NCBI GenBank assembly: GCA_905205065.1
Contig: CAJLCI010000001.1
Span: forward strand, 143,839 to 207,838
Reading direction: 5' to 3'
DNA from: an uncultured Eubacteriales bacterium
Lineage (GTDB): Bacteria; Bacillota; Clostridia; Oscillospirales; CAG-272
Length of the DNA stretch: 64,000 bases
Shown: positions 26,778 through 35,053 of the stretch, piece by piece
How positions within the stretch are numbered: the first letter of the stretch is position 1
How the letters are laid out: the number at the start of each line of letters is the position of its first letter
Translations under genes and position numbers: made by a program
The notes under the pieces: generated by a model
Database searches by the model: none
What the model saw: only the letters and a program-made list of their open reading frames with translations
Told to the model about the DNA's origin: nothing

Positions 26778-27146
26778 TCAAAGTACTTCCGGAGCAAGTG
26801 AAAGAATTTTCAAATAATCCTTTTCACGGAGCTCTCTTGCAATCGGCCCAAAAATACGGGTTCCTCTCGGGTTTTTGTCTTCTCTGATAATAACGGCCGC
26901 GTTGTCATCAAAACGAACGCATGAACCGTCAGCTCTTTTTACGCCTTTGACTGTACGAACTACGACTGCCTTGACAACGTCGCCTTTTTTGCACTGTCCT
27001 CCAGGCGCTGCTTTTTTTACAGTTGCTACAACGACATCACCGATTCTTGCATAACGTCTTCCTGTTCCGCCAAGAACGCGGATACACATGATTTCCTTTG
27101 CTCCGGTGTTGTCAGCAACCTTCATATAGCTTTGCTGTTGAATCAC
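26778..27146 (-). CDS. rplN: 50S ribosomal protein L14
   Basis: A 122-residue L14 at the subunit interface: MIQQQSYMKVADNTGAKEI, GDVVVATVKKAAPGGQ, VRFDDNAAVIIREDKNPRGT and GPIARELR. It starts with GTG after GGAGGAAAAAAACA. Confidence 0.97.
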   Translation of the reverse strand: MIQQQSYMKVADNTGAKEIMCIRVLGGTGRRYARIGDVVVATVKKAAPGGQCKKGDVVKAVVVRTVKGVKRADGSCVRFDDNAAVIIREDKNPRGTRIFGPIARELREKDYLKILSLAPEVL

Positions 27147-27321
27147 TGTTTTTTTCCTCCTTATGAAGATTCAGCCGCCCGCGCATTACAGCTTACGCGG
27201 ACGTATTATCACCGATATACTTTCAGCAAAAGTCAGCTGAATTACAGCCGGTGATTTATACTCCGGGATTTTCCGGAGATAAATCCGCGCCGGATTTCCA
27301 GCACAGAATTCATCCGATTAA
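27147..27321 (-). other. Long rpsQ-rplN spacer (175 bp) with hairpins
   Basis: On the transcribed strand CTCCGG/CCGGAG forms a perfect 6-bp hairpin with a 6-nt loop and CACCGG/CGGTG flanks a longer loop. No coding sequence is seen. It may be an internal regulatory or processing site. Confidence 0.35.
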
Positions 27322-27606
27322 TTATTTTGCCTTTTCAATAATTTCAACAAGTCTCCATCTCTTTGTCTTAGAAAGAGGACGGGTTTCCATAACCTCAACT
27401 CTATCTCCGACGGAGCACTCATTGTTTTCGTCGTGCACATGGATCTTTATGGAGTGTTTTACAACCTTGCCGTATTTAGCATGTTTTACATTATCGTCAA
27501 TCGAAACCACAGCGGTCTTATCCATAGCTGTGCTTACAACATGGCCTACACGGGTTTTTCTCAGATTGCGCACAGTTTCCTTAACTTCGTTCATTTCGTT
27601 ACTCAT
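27322..27606 (-). CDS. rpsQ: 30S ribosomal protein S17
   Basis: A 94-residue S17, an early-assembly OB-fold protein: RKTRVGHVVSTAMDKTAVVS, SIKIHVHDENNECSVGDRV and ETRPLSKTKRWRLVEI. TAGGAGGTAGAG precedes the ATG. Confidence 0.96.
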   Translation of the reverse strand: MSNEMNEVKETVRNLRKTRVGHVVSTAMDKTAVVSIDDNVKHAKYGKVVKHSIKIHVHDENNECSVGDRVEVMETRPLSKTKRWRLVEIIEKAK

Positions 27607-27624
27607 CTCTACCTCCTATGACAG

Positions 27625-27813
27625 TTACACGTTTTTCTGGCGCATGACTGTCATCACACGGGCGATATCTTTTTTTACATCATCGATCCGGTGGGGATTG
27701 TCAAGCTGATTGATTGCGTGCTGAAAACGAAGGTTAAACAGTTCTTCCTTAAGATCTCCGAGCTTTTTTGTAAGCTCTTCCGACGACATATTCTGCATTT
27801 CTTTAGCTTTCAC
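27625..27813 (-). CDS. rpmC: 50S ribosomal protein L29
   Basis: A 62-residue L29 near the nascent-chain exit. The start is the GTG giving MKAKEMQNMSSEELTKKL, eight bases after TAAGGAGG. A longer frame to 27849 runs over that ribosome binding site and adds residues foreign to L29. The body includes LKEELFNLRFQHAINQLDN. Confidence 0.93.
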   Translation of the reverse strand: MKAKEMQNMSSEELTKKLGDLKEELFNLRFQHAINQLDNPHRIDDVKKDIARVMTVMRQKNV

Positions 27814-27826
27814 TGCCTGTTCCTCC

Positions 27827-28255
27827 TTACTCAGCCGTCTCAGTCTCATCGGCTCTCGCTATAAATTTGCATTTAATAGGAAGCTTGTGAGATGCAAGAC
27901 GCATTGCTTCTTTAGCCGTTTCAAGCGGAACACCGCTCATCTCGAACATTACCCGTCCCGGCTTTACAACAGATACCCAGTATTCGGGAGAACCTTTACC
28001 GGAACCCATACGAGTTTCCGCAGGCTTCTCGGTAACCGGCTTATCCGGAAAAATCTTAATCCATACCTGTCCGCCACGACGTATATAACGAGTCATCGCG
28101 ATACGTGCCGCCTCGATTTGGTTGCTTGTAATCCACGCGGGTTCAACTGCTACAAGACCGAAATCTCCGTATGTCAATGTATTTCCGCGTGTCGCCTTGC
28201 CTTTCATTCTGCCGCGGTGAACGCGTCTGTACTTAACTCTTTTAGGCATTAACAT
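27827..28255 (-). CDS. rplP: 50S ribosomal protein L16
   Basis: A 142-residue L16 with KRVKYRRVHRGRMKGKATRG, FGLVAVEPAWITSNQIEAAR and MGSGKGSPEYWVSVVKPGR. The first ATG overlaps the rpsC stop by one base (TGATG); a second ATG two codons later gives the canonical MPKRVKYR. GAAGGGGG inside the rpsC end acts as ribosome binding site, suggesting coupled translation. Confidence 0.96.
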   Translation of the reverse strand: MLMPKRVKYRRVHRGRMKGKATRGNTLTYGDFGLVAVEPAWITSNQIEAARIAMTRYIRRGGQVWIKIFPDKPVTEKPAETRMGSGKGSPEYWVSVVKPGRVMFEMSGVPLETAKEAMRLASHKLPIKCKFIARADETETAE

Positions 28256-29127
28256 CAGTTTGCGCCCCCTTCTTTGTTGGATCTTCCTCCGGCGCCGCCT
28301 TTTCCTGCAAAATTACCACGGCCGCCTCCGGCACCGCCTCTTCCTGCAAAATTACCGCGACCTCCGGCGCCGCCGCGGCCTGCAAAGTTTCCTCGGCCAC
28401 CGTTGCGTCCGCCGTTGTTTCTGCGGCCTCCGCTCCGTCCGTCACGCTGATCTGCCGGTTTGGAATCCGGGAAAGCGCGCTTTGCTTTGTTCTTTGAATC
28501 CATAAGGACTTCACCGTTGTAAATCCATACCTTTACACCGATTTTACCGTATGTGGTGTTGGCTTCCCAGAAACCGTAATCAATGTCTGCACGAATAGTC
28601 TGCAGCGGAATAGTTCCTTCATGATAGTGCTCAGTACGTGCAATTTCAGCGCCGCCGAGACGTCCGCCGACAGATACTTTAATACCCTTGGCACCGAGCT
28701 TCATTGTTCTTCCGATAGCCGACTTCATCGCACGGCGGAAAGAAATACGTCTTTCAAGCTGACTTGCAATGCTTTCTGCGACAAGCTGAGCATTCAGATC
28801 AGGCTGACGAATCTCAACAACGTTTATTACAACCGGCTTATTAACAATTTTCTCGATAGCTACGCGAAGCTTGTCGATTTCAGAGCCGCCGCGTCCGATG
28901 ACCATACCGGGCTTAGCGCAGTGAATAAACACTCTTATGCGGAGATTATCACGCTCAATCTCAATTTTCGGAACTCCTGCGAGGAAGAGAGTTTTTTTCA
29001 GATACTCTCTGACTTTATAGTCCGAAACGAGCGTGTCGCCGAACTCCTCGTCCTTTGTGAACCATCTGGAGTCCCAGTCTTTTATAACGCCGACTCTGAG
29101 GCCGTGCGGATTAACTTTCTGACCCAT
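28255..29127 (-). CDS. rpsC: 30S ribosomal protein S3 with RGG-type C-terminal tail
   Basis: Residues 1-218 or so are a normal S3: MGQKVNPHGLRVGVIKDWDS, the KH domain (PGMVIGRGGSEIDKLR) and the C-terminal domain (GIKVSVGGRLGGAEIARTE). Residues 229-290 form an added tail made of Gly, Arg, Asn and Ala, including three copies of a RGNFAGRGGAGG-like unit. Such RGG-like tails bind RNA in other proteins. Usual S3 is about 210-230 residues. The DNA tail (28262-28445) is an in-frame minisatellite of about 36-39 bp units. S3 forms part of the mRNA entry channel. Confidence 0.96.
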   Translation of the reverse strand: MGQKVNPHGLRVGVIKDWDSRWFTKDEEFGDTLVSDYKVREYLKKTLFLAGVPKIEIERDNLRIRVFIHCAKPGMVIGRGGSEIDKLRVAIEKIVNKPVVINVVEIRQPDLNAQLVAESIASQLERRISFRRAMKSAIGRTMKLGAKGIKVSVGGRLGGAEIARTEHYHEGTIPLQTIRADIDYGFWEANTTYGKIGVKVWIYNGEVLMDSKNKAKRAFPDSKPADQRDGRSGGRRNNGGRNGGRGNFAGRGGAGGRGNFAGRGGAGGGRGNFAGKGGAGGRSNKEGGAN

Positions 29128-29147
29128 TTTTCGTTTCCTCCTCCCGA

Positions 29148-29483
29148 TTATTCTTTCTCAGCAACACAAATTGTTATATGGCTTGTTCTCTTCAAAATAC
29201 GGTCTCCTCTTCCCTTTGCCCTCGGCATCATACGCTTGAGAGTAGGTCCGGGTGTTACCCAGCATTTTGAAACAACAAGATTATGAGAATCCATATCGAA
29301 ATTGTGTTCTGCATTTGCGCAAGCTGACTTTAAAAGCTTAATAAGGCTTTCGCTTGCTGCCTTAGGTGTATGCTTCAGAATCGCCATTGCCGTACCCGCG
29401 TCCTTGCCGCGAATAAGGTCAAGAACAACCTTTACCTTGCGGGGCGAGATTCTGACATATTTTGTTTTAGCGTAAGCTTCCAT
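29148..29483 (-). CDS. rplV: 50S ribosomal protein L22
   Basis: A 111-residue L22, whose loop lines the exit tunnel: KYVRISPRKVKVVLDLIRGK, ESLIKLLKSACANAEHNFD and PTLKRMMPRAKGRGDRILKR. GGGAGGTACGATAA precedes the ATG. Confidence 0.97.
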   Translation of the reverse strand: MEAYAKTKYVRISPRKVKVVLDLIRGKDAGTAMAILKHTPKAASESLIKLLKSACANAEHNFDMDSHNLVVSKCWVTPGPTLKRMMPRAKGRGDRILKRTSHITICVAEKE

Positions 29484-29498
29484 TTATCGTACCTCCCG

Positions 29499-29780
29499 TC
29501 ATTTCGCGGTATTAGAGGTTTTCGAACCGGAATGTCCGCGGAAAACTCTCGTGGGCGCGAATTCACCGAGTTTATGACCAACCATATCCTCGGTAATGTA
29601 AACCGGTACATGCTTTTTTCCGTCATGAACCGCAATCGTGTGGCCGACAAACTCAGGGTAAATTGTGGAAGCTCTCGACCATGTTTTAAGAACCTTTTTT
29701 TCTTTAGCATCGTTCATAGCCACAATACGGCTGTAAAGCTTAGCTTCGACAAACGGTCCTTTTTTAAGGCTTCTGCTCAT
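29499..29780 (-). CDS. rpsS: 30S ribosomal protein S19
   Basis: A 93-residue S19 in the 30S head: MSRSLKKGPFVEAKLYSRI, WSRASTIYPEFVGHTIAVHD and GHKLGEFAPTRVFRGH. GGAGGAGGCATTAAACA precedes the ATG. Confidence 0.97.
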   Translation of the reverse strand: MSRSLKKGPFVEAKLYSRIVAMNDAKEKKVLKTWSRASTIYPEFVGHTIAVHDGKKHVPVYITEDMVGHKLGEFAPTRVFRGHSGSKTSNTAK

Positions 29781-29797
29781 TGTTTAATGCCTCCTCC

Positions 29798-30628
29798 TTA
29801 TTTACCGTTTCTGCGTCTGACGATGAACTTATCTGTTCTCGCCTTCTTGTTACGAGTCTTATAACCATTCGTAGGTTTACCCCAAGGTGTTACAGGCGAA
29901 GGACGTCCGATAGGAGATTTACCTTCACCGCCTCCATGAGGGTGATCACACGGGTTCATTGCAGAACCGCGTACTGTAGGTCTGATTCCGCGGTGACGGC
30001 TCTTGCCGGCTTTACCGATTTTGACAGTGTCGTGTTCAACATTGCCGACAACACCGATCGTTGCCTTGCAGGAAAGACTTACAAGTCTGACCTCTCCAGA
30101 AGGAAGTCTTATCTGAGCCATTCCGTTTTCCTTAGCCATAAGCTGAGCCGCAGCGCCGGCGGAGCGAACCATCTGAGCGCCTTTTCCCGGATAGAGCTCG
30201 ACGCTGTTTATAATTGTACCGACCGGAATATTGGCAATCGGAAGGGTATTTCCGACCTTTATATCAGATTCGGGACCGGTGTATACTGTATCTCCGGCTG
30301 TAAGTCCTTCCGGAGCAATTATATAGCTCTTGCGGTTCTCGGCATCAGAGAGAAGCGCGATATATGCCGTACGGTTAGGATCGTATTCGATTCCGACGAC
30401 AGTTGCAGCGCCTTCTGTCTTACGCTTGAAATCAATAATACGGTATTTTTTCTTGTTTCCGCCGCCGTGATGACGAACGGTAATGCGGCCATAGCTATTG
30501 CGCCCGGAGTTCTTCTTGAGAGTCTTCACAAGGCTCTTTTCGGGAGTCGACTTGGTAATCTCTTCGAAGGACGGCACCGACATATTACGGCGGCCATTGG
30601 TAGTAGGTTTGTATTTAATTACTGCCAT
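29798..30628 (-). CDS. rplB: 50S ribosomal protein L2
   Basis: A 276-residue L2 close to the peptidyl transferase centre. It contains GRNSYGRITVRHHGGGNKKK, the conserved HPHGGGEGKSPIGR with the functional His, and GRPSPVTPWGKPTNGYKTR. GAGGAGGGTGAGCAGAA precedes the ATG. Confidence 0.97.
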   Translation of the reverse strand: MAVIKYKPTTNGRRNMSVPSFEEITKSTPEKSLVKTLKKNSGRNSYGRITVRHHGGGNKKKYRIIDFKRKTEGAATVVGIEYDPNRTAYIALLSDAENRKSYIIAPEGLTAGDTVYTGPESDIKVGNTLPIANIPVGTIINSVELYPGKGAQMVRSAGAAAQLMAKENGMAQIRLPSGEVRLVSLSCKATIGVVGNVEHDTVKIGKAGKSRHRGIRPTVRGSAMNPCDHPHGGGEGKSPIGRPSPVTPWGKPTNGYKTRNKKARTDKFIVRRRNGK

Positions 30629-30643
30629 TTCTGCTCACCCTCC

Positions 30644-30937
30644 TCAGTTCAAGCCTTCAAAGAACTCGATCGGTTTCGAATCCTCCGTAAGAGTCACAAT
30701 AGCTTTTTTCCAACCGGATTTATAACCACTGTGCACACCTACGCGTCTCGGCTGCTTTTTAACATTGATTGTATTGACGCATTTTACGTCAACTTTAAAT
30801 ATTGTTTCTACCGCCTGCGCAATTTCAGGCTTTGTAGCATCAGACATAACTCTGAACGCATATTTTTTGTCAGCGCCCATCGCCATGGAATCCTCTGTAA
30901 TAACAGGAGCGATTATGATGTCATAAATGTTTTTCAT
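30644..30937 (-). CDS. rplW: 50S ribosomal protein L23
   Basis: A 97-residue L23, docking site for SRP and trigger factor at the exit tunnel: YDIIIAPVITEDSMAM, YAFRVMSDATKPEIAQAVE and NTINVKKQPRRVGVHSGYK. The ATG abuts the rplD stop (TAAATG), so translation is probably coupled. Confidence 0.96.
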   Translation of the reverse strand: MKNIYDIIIAPVITEDSMAMGADKKYAFRVMSDATKPEIAQAVETIFKVDVKCVNTINVKKQPRRVGVHSGYKSGWKKAIVTLTEDSKPIEFFEGLN

Positions 30938-31561
30938 TTATGCAAACACCTCCTCGAGCTTTTCCGCCGCTTCCTTTGCAACAACAAATGTATCGGCGTT
31001 GAGTATGTCGTATACATTGACTGTATTGTAAGGAGCTGTCTTTACGCCCTCAATATTGGCGCAGGACTTGACAACCTTATTATCGTTATCAGCAAGTACA
31101 ATCAGACTCTTCTTTCCCGCACCGATTGCGGAAAGCATATTAACCATGGTTTTGGTCTTATATGAATCTGCGGTGATAGAATCAACAACGATCATATTTC
31201 CACCGGCAACCTTGTCGCTGAGCGCACTGCAAATAGCGATTTTTCTAACTTTCTTATTGACAGACATCTTGTATTTTCTGGGTTTCGGTCCAAGCGCAAC
31301 CCCACCGTGTGTCCATTGAGGAGATCTTGTGGATCCCTGTCTCGCACGGCCGGTTCCTTTCTGGCGCCACGGCTTTCTGCCGCCGCCTGAAACCTCAGTA
31401 CGTGTAAGGGTTGACTGTGTACCCTGTCTCTGATTTGCAAGATACGCTTTGACCGCTGTATGAAGAACAGTGGCGTTTACCTCGGCGCCGAAAACTGCAT
31501 CGGAGAGGGTAATCTCGCCTGTTTCTTTACCCGCCATATTGACTATTTTTAAAACCGGCAT
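30938..31561 (-). CDS. rplD: 50S ribosomal protein L4
   Basis: A 207-residue L4, with its tunnel loop RTEVSGGGRKPWRQKGTGRA followed by RSPQWTHGGVALGPKPR. In E. coli L4 also represses the S10 operon; whether this holds here is unknown. GGAAGGAGGAATTTAC precedes the ATG. Confidence 0.97.
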   Translation of the reverse strand: MPVLKIVNMAGKETGEITLSDAVFGAEVNATVLHTAVKAYLANQRQGTQSTLTRTEVSGGGRKPWRQKGTGRARQGSTRSPQWTHGGVALGPKPRKYKMSVNKKVRKIAICSALSDKVAGGNMIVVDSITADSYKTKTMVNMLSAIGAGKKSLIVLADNDNKVVKSCANIEGVKTAPYNTVNVYDILNADTFVVAKEAAEKLEEVFA

Positions 31562-31579
31562 GTAAATTCCTCCTTCCGA

Positions 31580-32215
31580 TTACGCATTTTTGACTGTGTC
31601 ACGGATAAACACAATTCCGCCTTTAGCTCCGGGAACAGCTCCCTTAACGGCGATAAGGTTTGCATCCGCGTCAATCTTTGCAATTTCAAGATTCAATACA
31701 GTCACCTGCTCATTTCCATACTGTCCCGGCATAATCTTGTTTTTGAATATACGGGAGGGTGTGGAAGTCGAACCCATAGAACCGGGCTGACGGTGAATAG
31801 GACCTGTACCGTGTGTCATTTTAAGTATGTGAGCGTTCCATCTTTTAACAACGCCTGTGAATCCGCGTCCTCTTGTGATTCCGGTTACGTCGACCTTTTC
31901 ACCCTCGGCAAAATCACCGGCAGTGACGGTATCGCCTACATTGAGTCCGGAACAATCATCAAGTCTGAATTCCTTCAGGTGCTTTTTATTTGTAACTCCA
32001 GCTGCCTTAAAATGTCCCAATTCCGGCTTGGTAAGCTTACGCTCGGCAATATCTTCAAATCCGAGCTGAACAGCTTCATAGCCGTCTTTTTCAACTGTTT
32101 TCTTCTGAGCGACAACACAAGGCCCCGCTTCAAGAACAGTTACAGGAATAACATTTCCCGCCTCGTCAAAAATCTGGGTCATCCCCAGCTTCTTTCCAAT
32201 GATACCTTTCTTCAT
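31580..32215 (-). CDS. rplC: 50S ribosomal protein L3
   Basis: A 211-residue L3: KKGIIGKKLGMTQIFDEAG, the central loop VKRWNAHILKMTHGTGPIHR and GSMGSTSTPSRIFKNKIMPG. AAAGGAAAAGATACTA precedes the ATG. The gene is separated from rpsJ by an unusual 309-bp spacer carrying hairpins. Confidence 0.97.
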   Translation of the reverse strand: MKKGIIGKKLGMTQIFDEAGNVIPVTVLEAGPCVVAQKKTVEKDGYEAVQLGFEDIAERKLTKPELGHFKAAGVTNKKHLKEFRLDDCSGLNVGDTVTAGDFAEGEKVDVTGITRGRGFTGVVKRWNAHILKMTHGTGPIHRQPGSMGSTSTPSRIFKNKIMPGQYGNEQVTVLNLEIAKIDADANLIAVKGAVPGAKGGIVFIRDTVKNA

Positions 32216-32524
32216 TAGTATCTTTTCCTTTCCAGCACTTCAACAGTGCACATGTTATTGGTTGACGCAACGCGTCAACATGACATACCGTAGGCTGCAT
32301 AAATGCAGCGCGGCCATCGCGCCTTCGGCACCGGCTGGCCGAGGGCTTTTTGTATATAATTTTCCGTATATTTTCTATATATTTTCCATAATATCTTCCA
32401 TATAGTATTTTCCTATATCCATATACTTTTATATCAATATAATTTACACATATAGAAATTAGAAATATATAATAAATATATAATAATGTAGAAAACCGAT
32501 ATACAAAGACACTTCCCGAAAAAA
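32216..32524 (-). promoter_or_regulatory. rpsJ-rplC spacer with four successive hairpins
   Basis: In transcript order there is about 180 nt of AT-rich sequence, then CGGCCA/TGGCCG (32341-32311), GCTGCAT/ATGCAGC (32309-32294), TTGACGC/GCGTCAA (32278-32262) and GCACT/AGTGC (32249-32235), the last just before the rplC ribosome binding site. No coding frame is visible. This looks like an attenuator, a processing site or a ribosomal-protein binding leader, displaced from its usual place upstream of rpsJ. The function is inference. Confidence 0.5.
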
Positions 32525-32839
32525 TCAGAGCTTAATCTCGATTTCAACACCGGCAGGAAGCTCAAGACTCATCATAGCCTCAACAGTCTTCTGCGAAGGC
32601 TTTATAACATCGATAAGTCTTTTGTGAGTTCTCATTTCAAACTGTTCGCGGCTGTCCTTATATTTGTGAACTGCACGGAGAATAGTTACAATCTCTTTAT
32701 CCGTAGGAAGCGGAACGGGACCTGAAACCGTTGCGCCGTTGCGCTTTGCGGTCTCGACAATCTTTTCCGCAGCCATGTCGATAAGAGTATGGTCGTAACT
32801 CTTCAGTCTGATTCTGAGCTTTTCCTTAATAGCTGCCAC
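32525..32839 (-). CDS. rpsJ: 30S ribosomal protein S10
   Basis: A 104-residue S10, first gene of the superoperon (also the NusE antitermination factor in E. coli). The body is KLRIRLKSYDHTLIDMAAEK, GPVPLPTDKEIVTILRAVH and FEMRTHKRLIDVI. The start is GTG at 32839, eight bases after GAAGGAGG; an ATG at 32857 precedes that ribosome binding site and is rejected. Confidence 0.95.
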   Translation of the reverse strand: MAAIKEKLRIRLKSYDHTLIDMAAEKIVETAKRNGATVSGPVPLPTDKEIVTILRAVHKYKDSREQFEMRTHKRLIDVIKPSQKTVEAMMSLELPAGVEIEIKL

Positions 32840-33247
32840 TTGTTTTTCCTCCTTCATAGTCTTTTATAAGGGGGAATACGCACCGAAAATCATTCTGTCA
32901 GTGTTCAGTCAGTTTCCGCCGGTATCCTGCTTTTCTTCTGCTCCATCCTCTGCTTCATCTTAAGCTGACAGACTGAAAATCAGGCATACGCTGTCAAAGG
33001 CCGATACTACCTTAATCCGATCGCCGCCGCATTGCACACCCTGCCGGGTGTTTCAAAGACCGACATTAAAAATAACGGATTCGCCGCATGCCTTACGGCA
33101 GCGACGGCGCCGTAATTTCTATCCGGAAAAACACTGTTTCGATACGATTGCCGCCCGGTTTGTAAACTCGGACATACTCTGCGAAAATTCCCTGCGCACA
33201 GCCATTTCAGCCGCCTCAGCCACCTTTCGCCTCATCGCACATCAAGC
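32840..33247 (-). promoter_or_regulatory. Long untranslated leader of the ribosomal superoperon
   Basis: About 400 nt lie between the promoter and rpsJ. On the transcribed strand it is GC-richer than its surroundings and contains ACACCCGGCAGGGTGT as a compact hairpin (33038-33053 on plus) and a GCCGTCGCTGCCGTAAGGCA region (around 33090-33107). No coding frame with a start signal is seen. It is a candidate autoregulatory leader. Confidence 0.5.
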
Positions 33248-33253
33248 TTTTAA

Positions 33254-33282
33254 ATTATACACTAAAAAAGAGCCGAATGCAA
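33254..33282 (-). promoter_or_regulatory. Sigma-A promoter of the S10 superoperon
   Basis: On the minus strand TTGCAT, a 17-bp spacer and a perfect TATAAT. It is the only strong promoter I find upstream of rpsJ. Confidence 0.75.
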
Positions 33283-33424
33283 TAGTTTTCCAAACATTTT
33301 TTTGTTTTTTTAATTTTTTACATTTTGTTCATATTTTAACCATCAATTAATGCTTTGGTGAAAAGTTTCAAAAAGTAATGACTTTTCAGCCTTATATTTT
33401 GTAACTTAATTCGTCAAAATACTA

Positions 33425-33453
33425 TTGACAATTTTATACATTTATGGTATTAT
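33425..33453 (+). promoter_or_regulatory. Sigma-A promoter of the abrB-like gene
   Basis: TTGACA, a 17-bp spacer and TATTAT, 150 bp upstream of the abrB-like start codon and divergent from the S10 promoter. Confidence 0.75.
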
Positions 33454-33603
33454 ATTGTCAAGTTAAAGCAAACACTCCATAATGATGAAAATTTATACTG
33501 AAATCATACGGAGTACGCTTAAATAAATCATATCCGAATATTATATCCGGAAAATTCAGTTCAAAACTTCAAAAAAATCTAAAATTATAGGGGGATAACT
33601 CAT

Positions 33604-33855
33604 ATGAAGTCGACTGGAATTGTTAGGAAAATCGACGAGCTCGGAAGAATCGTACTGCCAATTGAAATAAGGAACACTCTTGATATTAAACCCAAAGATT
33701 CAATCGAAATATTTGTTGACGATGATAAAATCGTTCTCAAGAAATATCAGCCGTCATGCATTTTCTGCGGGAATTCCGATTATGTAACAGTATTCCGTGG
33801 AAAACTTGTATGCGCCGATTGTATTTCAGCTATCAAGCGTTCCATTGTTCAGTAA
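33604..33855 (+). CDS. AbrB/SpoVT-family transition-state regulator with zinc-finger-like tail
   Basis: An 83-residue DNA-binding protein. Residues 1-48 form the swapped-hairpin AbrB domain (STGIVRKIDELGRIVLPIEI, DSIEIFVDDDKIVLKKY). Residues 49-83 carry CIFC (Cys52, Cys55) and CADC (Cys70, Cys73), a CxxC pair arrangement likely to bind zinc, common in clostridial AbrB relatives. Family members control the transition to stationary phase and sporulation genes. It has its own promoter and terminator, so it is monocistronic. Confidence 0.88.
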   Translation: MKSTGIVRKIDELGRIVLPIEIRNTLDIKPKDSIEIFVDDDKIVLKKYQPSCIFCGNSDYVTVFRGKLVCADCISAIKRSIVQ

Positions 33856-33934
33856 AAGCTGTCAGTTTAATTATTATTTGTAAAATTTTCTTTCAGTTAT
33901 AATAATTATAATAATTCAATATGTTTCATTGGTA

Positions 33935-33970
33935 ATTCACGGCGGGATTTTTTCCCGCCGTGAATTTTTT
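33935..33970 (+). terminator. Intrinsic terminator of the abrB-like gene
   Basis: ATTCACGGCGGGA pairs with TCCCGCCGTGAAT around a short T-rich loop and is followed by TTTTTT. Confidence 0.9.
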
Positions 33971-34163
33971 ATACAAATAATTAAATGCATCGAGGTACTT
34001 AAATCAATCAAAATATTTAAAAATAAGTCCTTTCTGTATAATTTGATTTTGACGGTCAAAAATACTATTGCAAGCAAAAAGGTCCGATGCCTGCAAAATT
34101 CGGATTCTGTTGATTTTTACGGCAGGCACGCAAGCTTAATATAATATGAAAGGACAAAGATGT

Positions 34164-34916
34164 ATGAATTATAACGCAAAACGAGCAAGACTCAGCGGCG
34201 TTATATACATAATCCTTGCGCTAATGCTGGCGGCGATTATGTGTATAACCTTCTTTACCGCAATTTCTTCACGAAGAGAGAATACCTTGCCGGAGGATAC
34301 CACCCCGACAGCGGACACATCCGACCGTACCAACGATACGCTTCCGTCTGTAATTCCGGGAACCGAAAATTCATCCATAGTTGATGCCAACCCTGTAACA
34401 TCTCCGGACGACGCGGCAGTAAACGCTGAGCCGTCAGACGAAGAGACAAAAACTCCGAGCGTAACAAAACCGACATTTTTTATGCCGTTTGACGGTATTG
34501 TAACAAAAGAATTTTCAGGAAATATTCCCGTATTTTCAATTACAATGAATGACTACAGAGTTCACGCGGGAATAGACATTGAGGCCGCAGAGGGAAGTTA
34601 TGTCAAAAGCTGCGCGAGCGGAATTATATCCAATATATATAATGATGATCTCTGCGCAACATGTATATCAATCGACCACGGAAGCGGATATGTATCATGT
34701 TATCGCGGACTCAGCGACGAGCTTCCGGAAGGAATTGTAGCCGGAGCGTCAGTCGAAGCAGGAACGGTTATAGGCACAATAGACGACGGAGCATTGTTTG
34801 AAGTTTCGCAGCCTGCCCATTTGCACTTTGAAATGACGGTAAACGGAGAATTTGTCGATCCGCTTGAATATCTGCCATATAACGCGGAAGCAGCCGCAGC
34901 TTACTACGGAGAATAA
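34164..34916 (+). CDS. Membrane-anchored M23 (LytM) peptidase, SpoIIQ-like
   Basis: A 250-residue protein with one N-terminal transmembrane helix (about 12-34), a Pro/Thr/Asp-rich linker, and a LytM/M23 domain (105-240). Zinc-ligand positions are intact: His134 and Asp138 in HAGID, and His219 and His221 in HLHFE. Size and layout match SpoIIQ of Clostridia, which keep a complete active site, but a general cell-wall endopeptidase is also possible. A longer frame to 34146 starts inside the ribosome binding site, so the ATG at 34164 is chosen. Confidence 0.75.
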   Translation: MNYNAKRARLSGVIYIILALMLAAIMCITFFTAISSRRENTLPEDTTPTADTSDRTNDTLPSVIPGTENSSIVDANPVTSPDDAAVNAEPSDEETKTPSVTKPTFFMPFDGIVTKEFSGNIPVFSITMNDYRVHAGIDIEAAEGSYVKSCASGIISNIYNDDLCATCISIDHGSGYVSCYRGLSDELPEGIVAGASVEAGTVIGTIDDGALFEVSQPAHLHFEMTVNGEFVDPLEYLPYNAEAAAAYYGE

Positions 34917-34986
34917 TAATTACACCAATCTTTTAAATCATACAATCTCTTAAATAAATCACTTAAATCAAACAGTCAAATCAAAC

Positions 34987-35044
34987 AAAAAAACCTTTGC
35001 ACGGCAAAAGTCAATTAAAATACAGCCGCGCAAAGGTTTTTTTA
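34987..35044. terminator. Bidirectional terminator between convergent genes
   Basis: AAAAAACCTTTGC and GCAAAGGTTTTTTT pair around a longer loop with an inner GGC/GCC. It lies between the LytM gene and the convergent kinase gene and has T-runs in both directions. Confidence 0.8.
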
Positions 35045-35053
35045 TTATGGTCA

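Noticed and set aside
29780..31165. 461-residue plus-strand frame antisense to rplB-rplW-rplD
   Set aside because: It covers three certain ribosomal genes on the other strand and has no ribosome binding site or family motif; a shadow frame.
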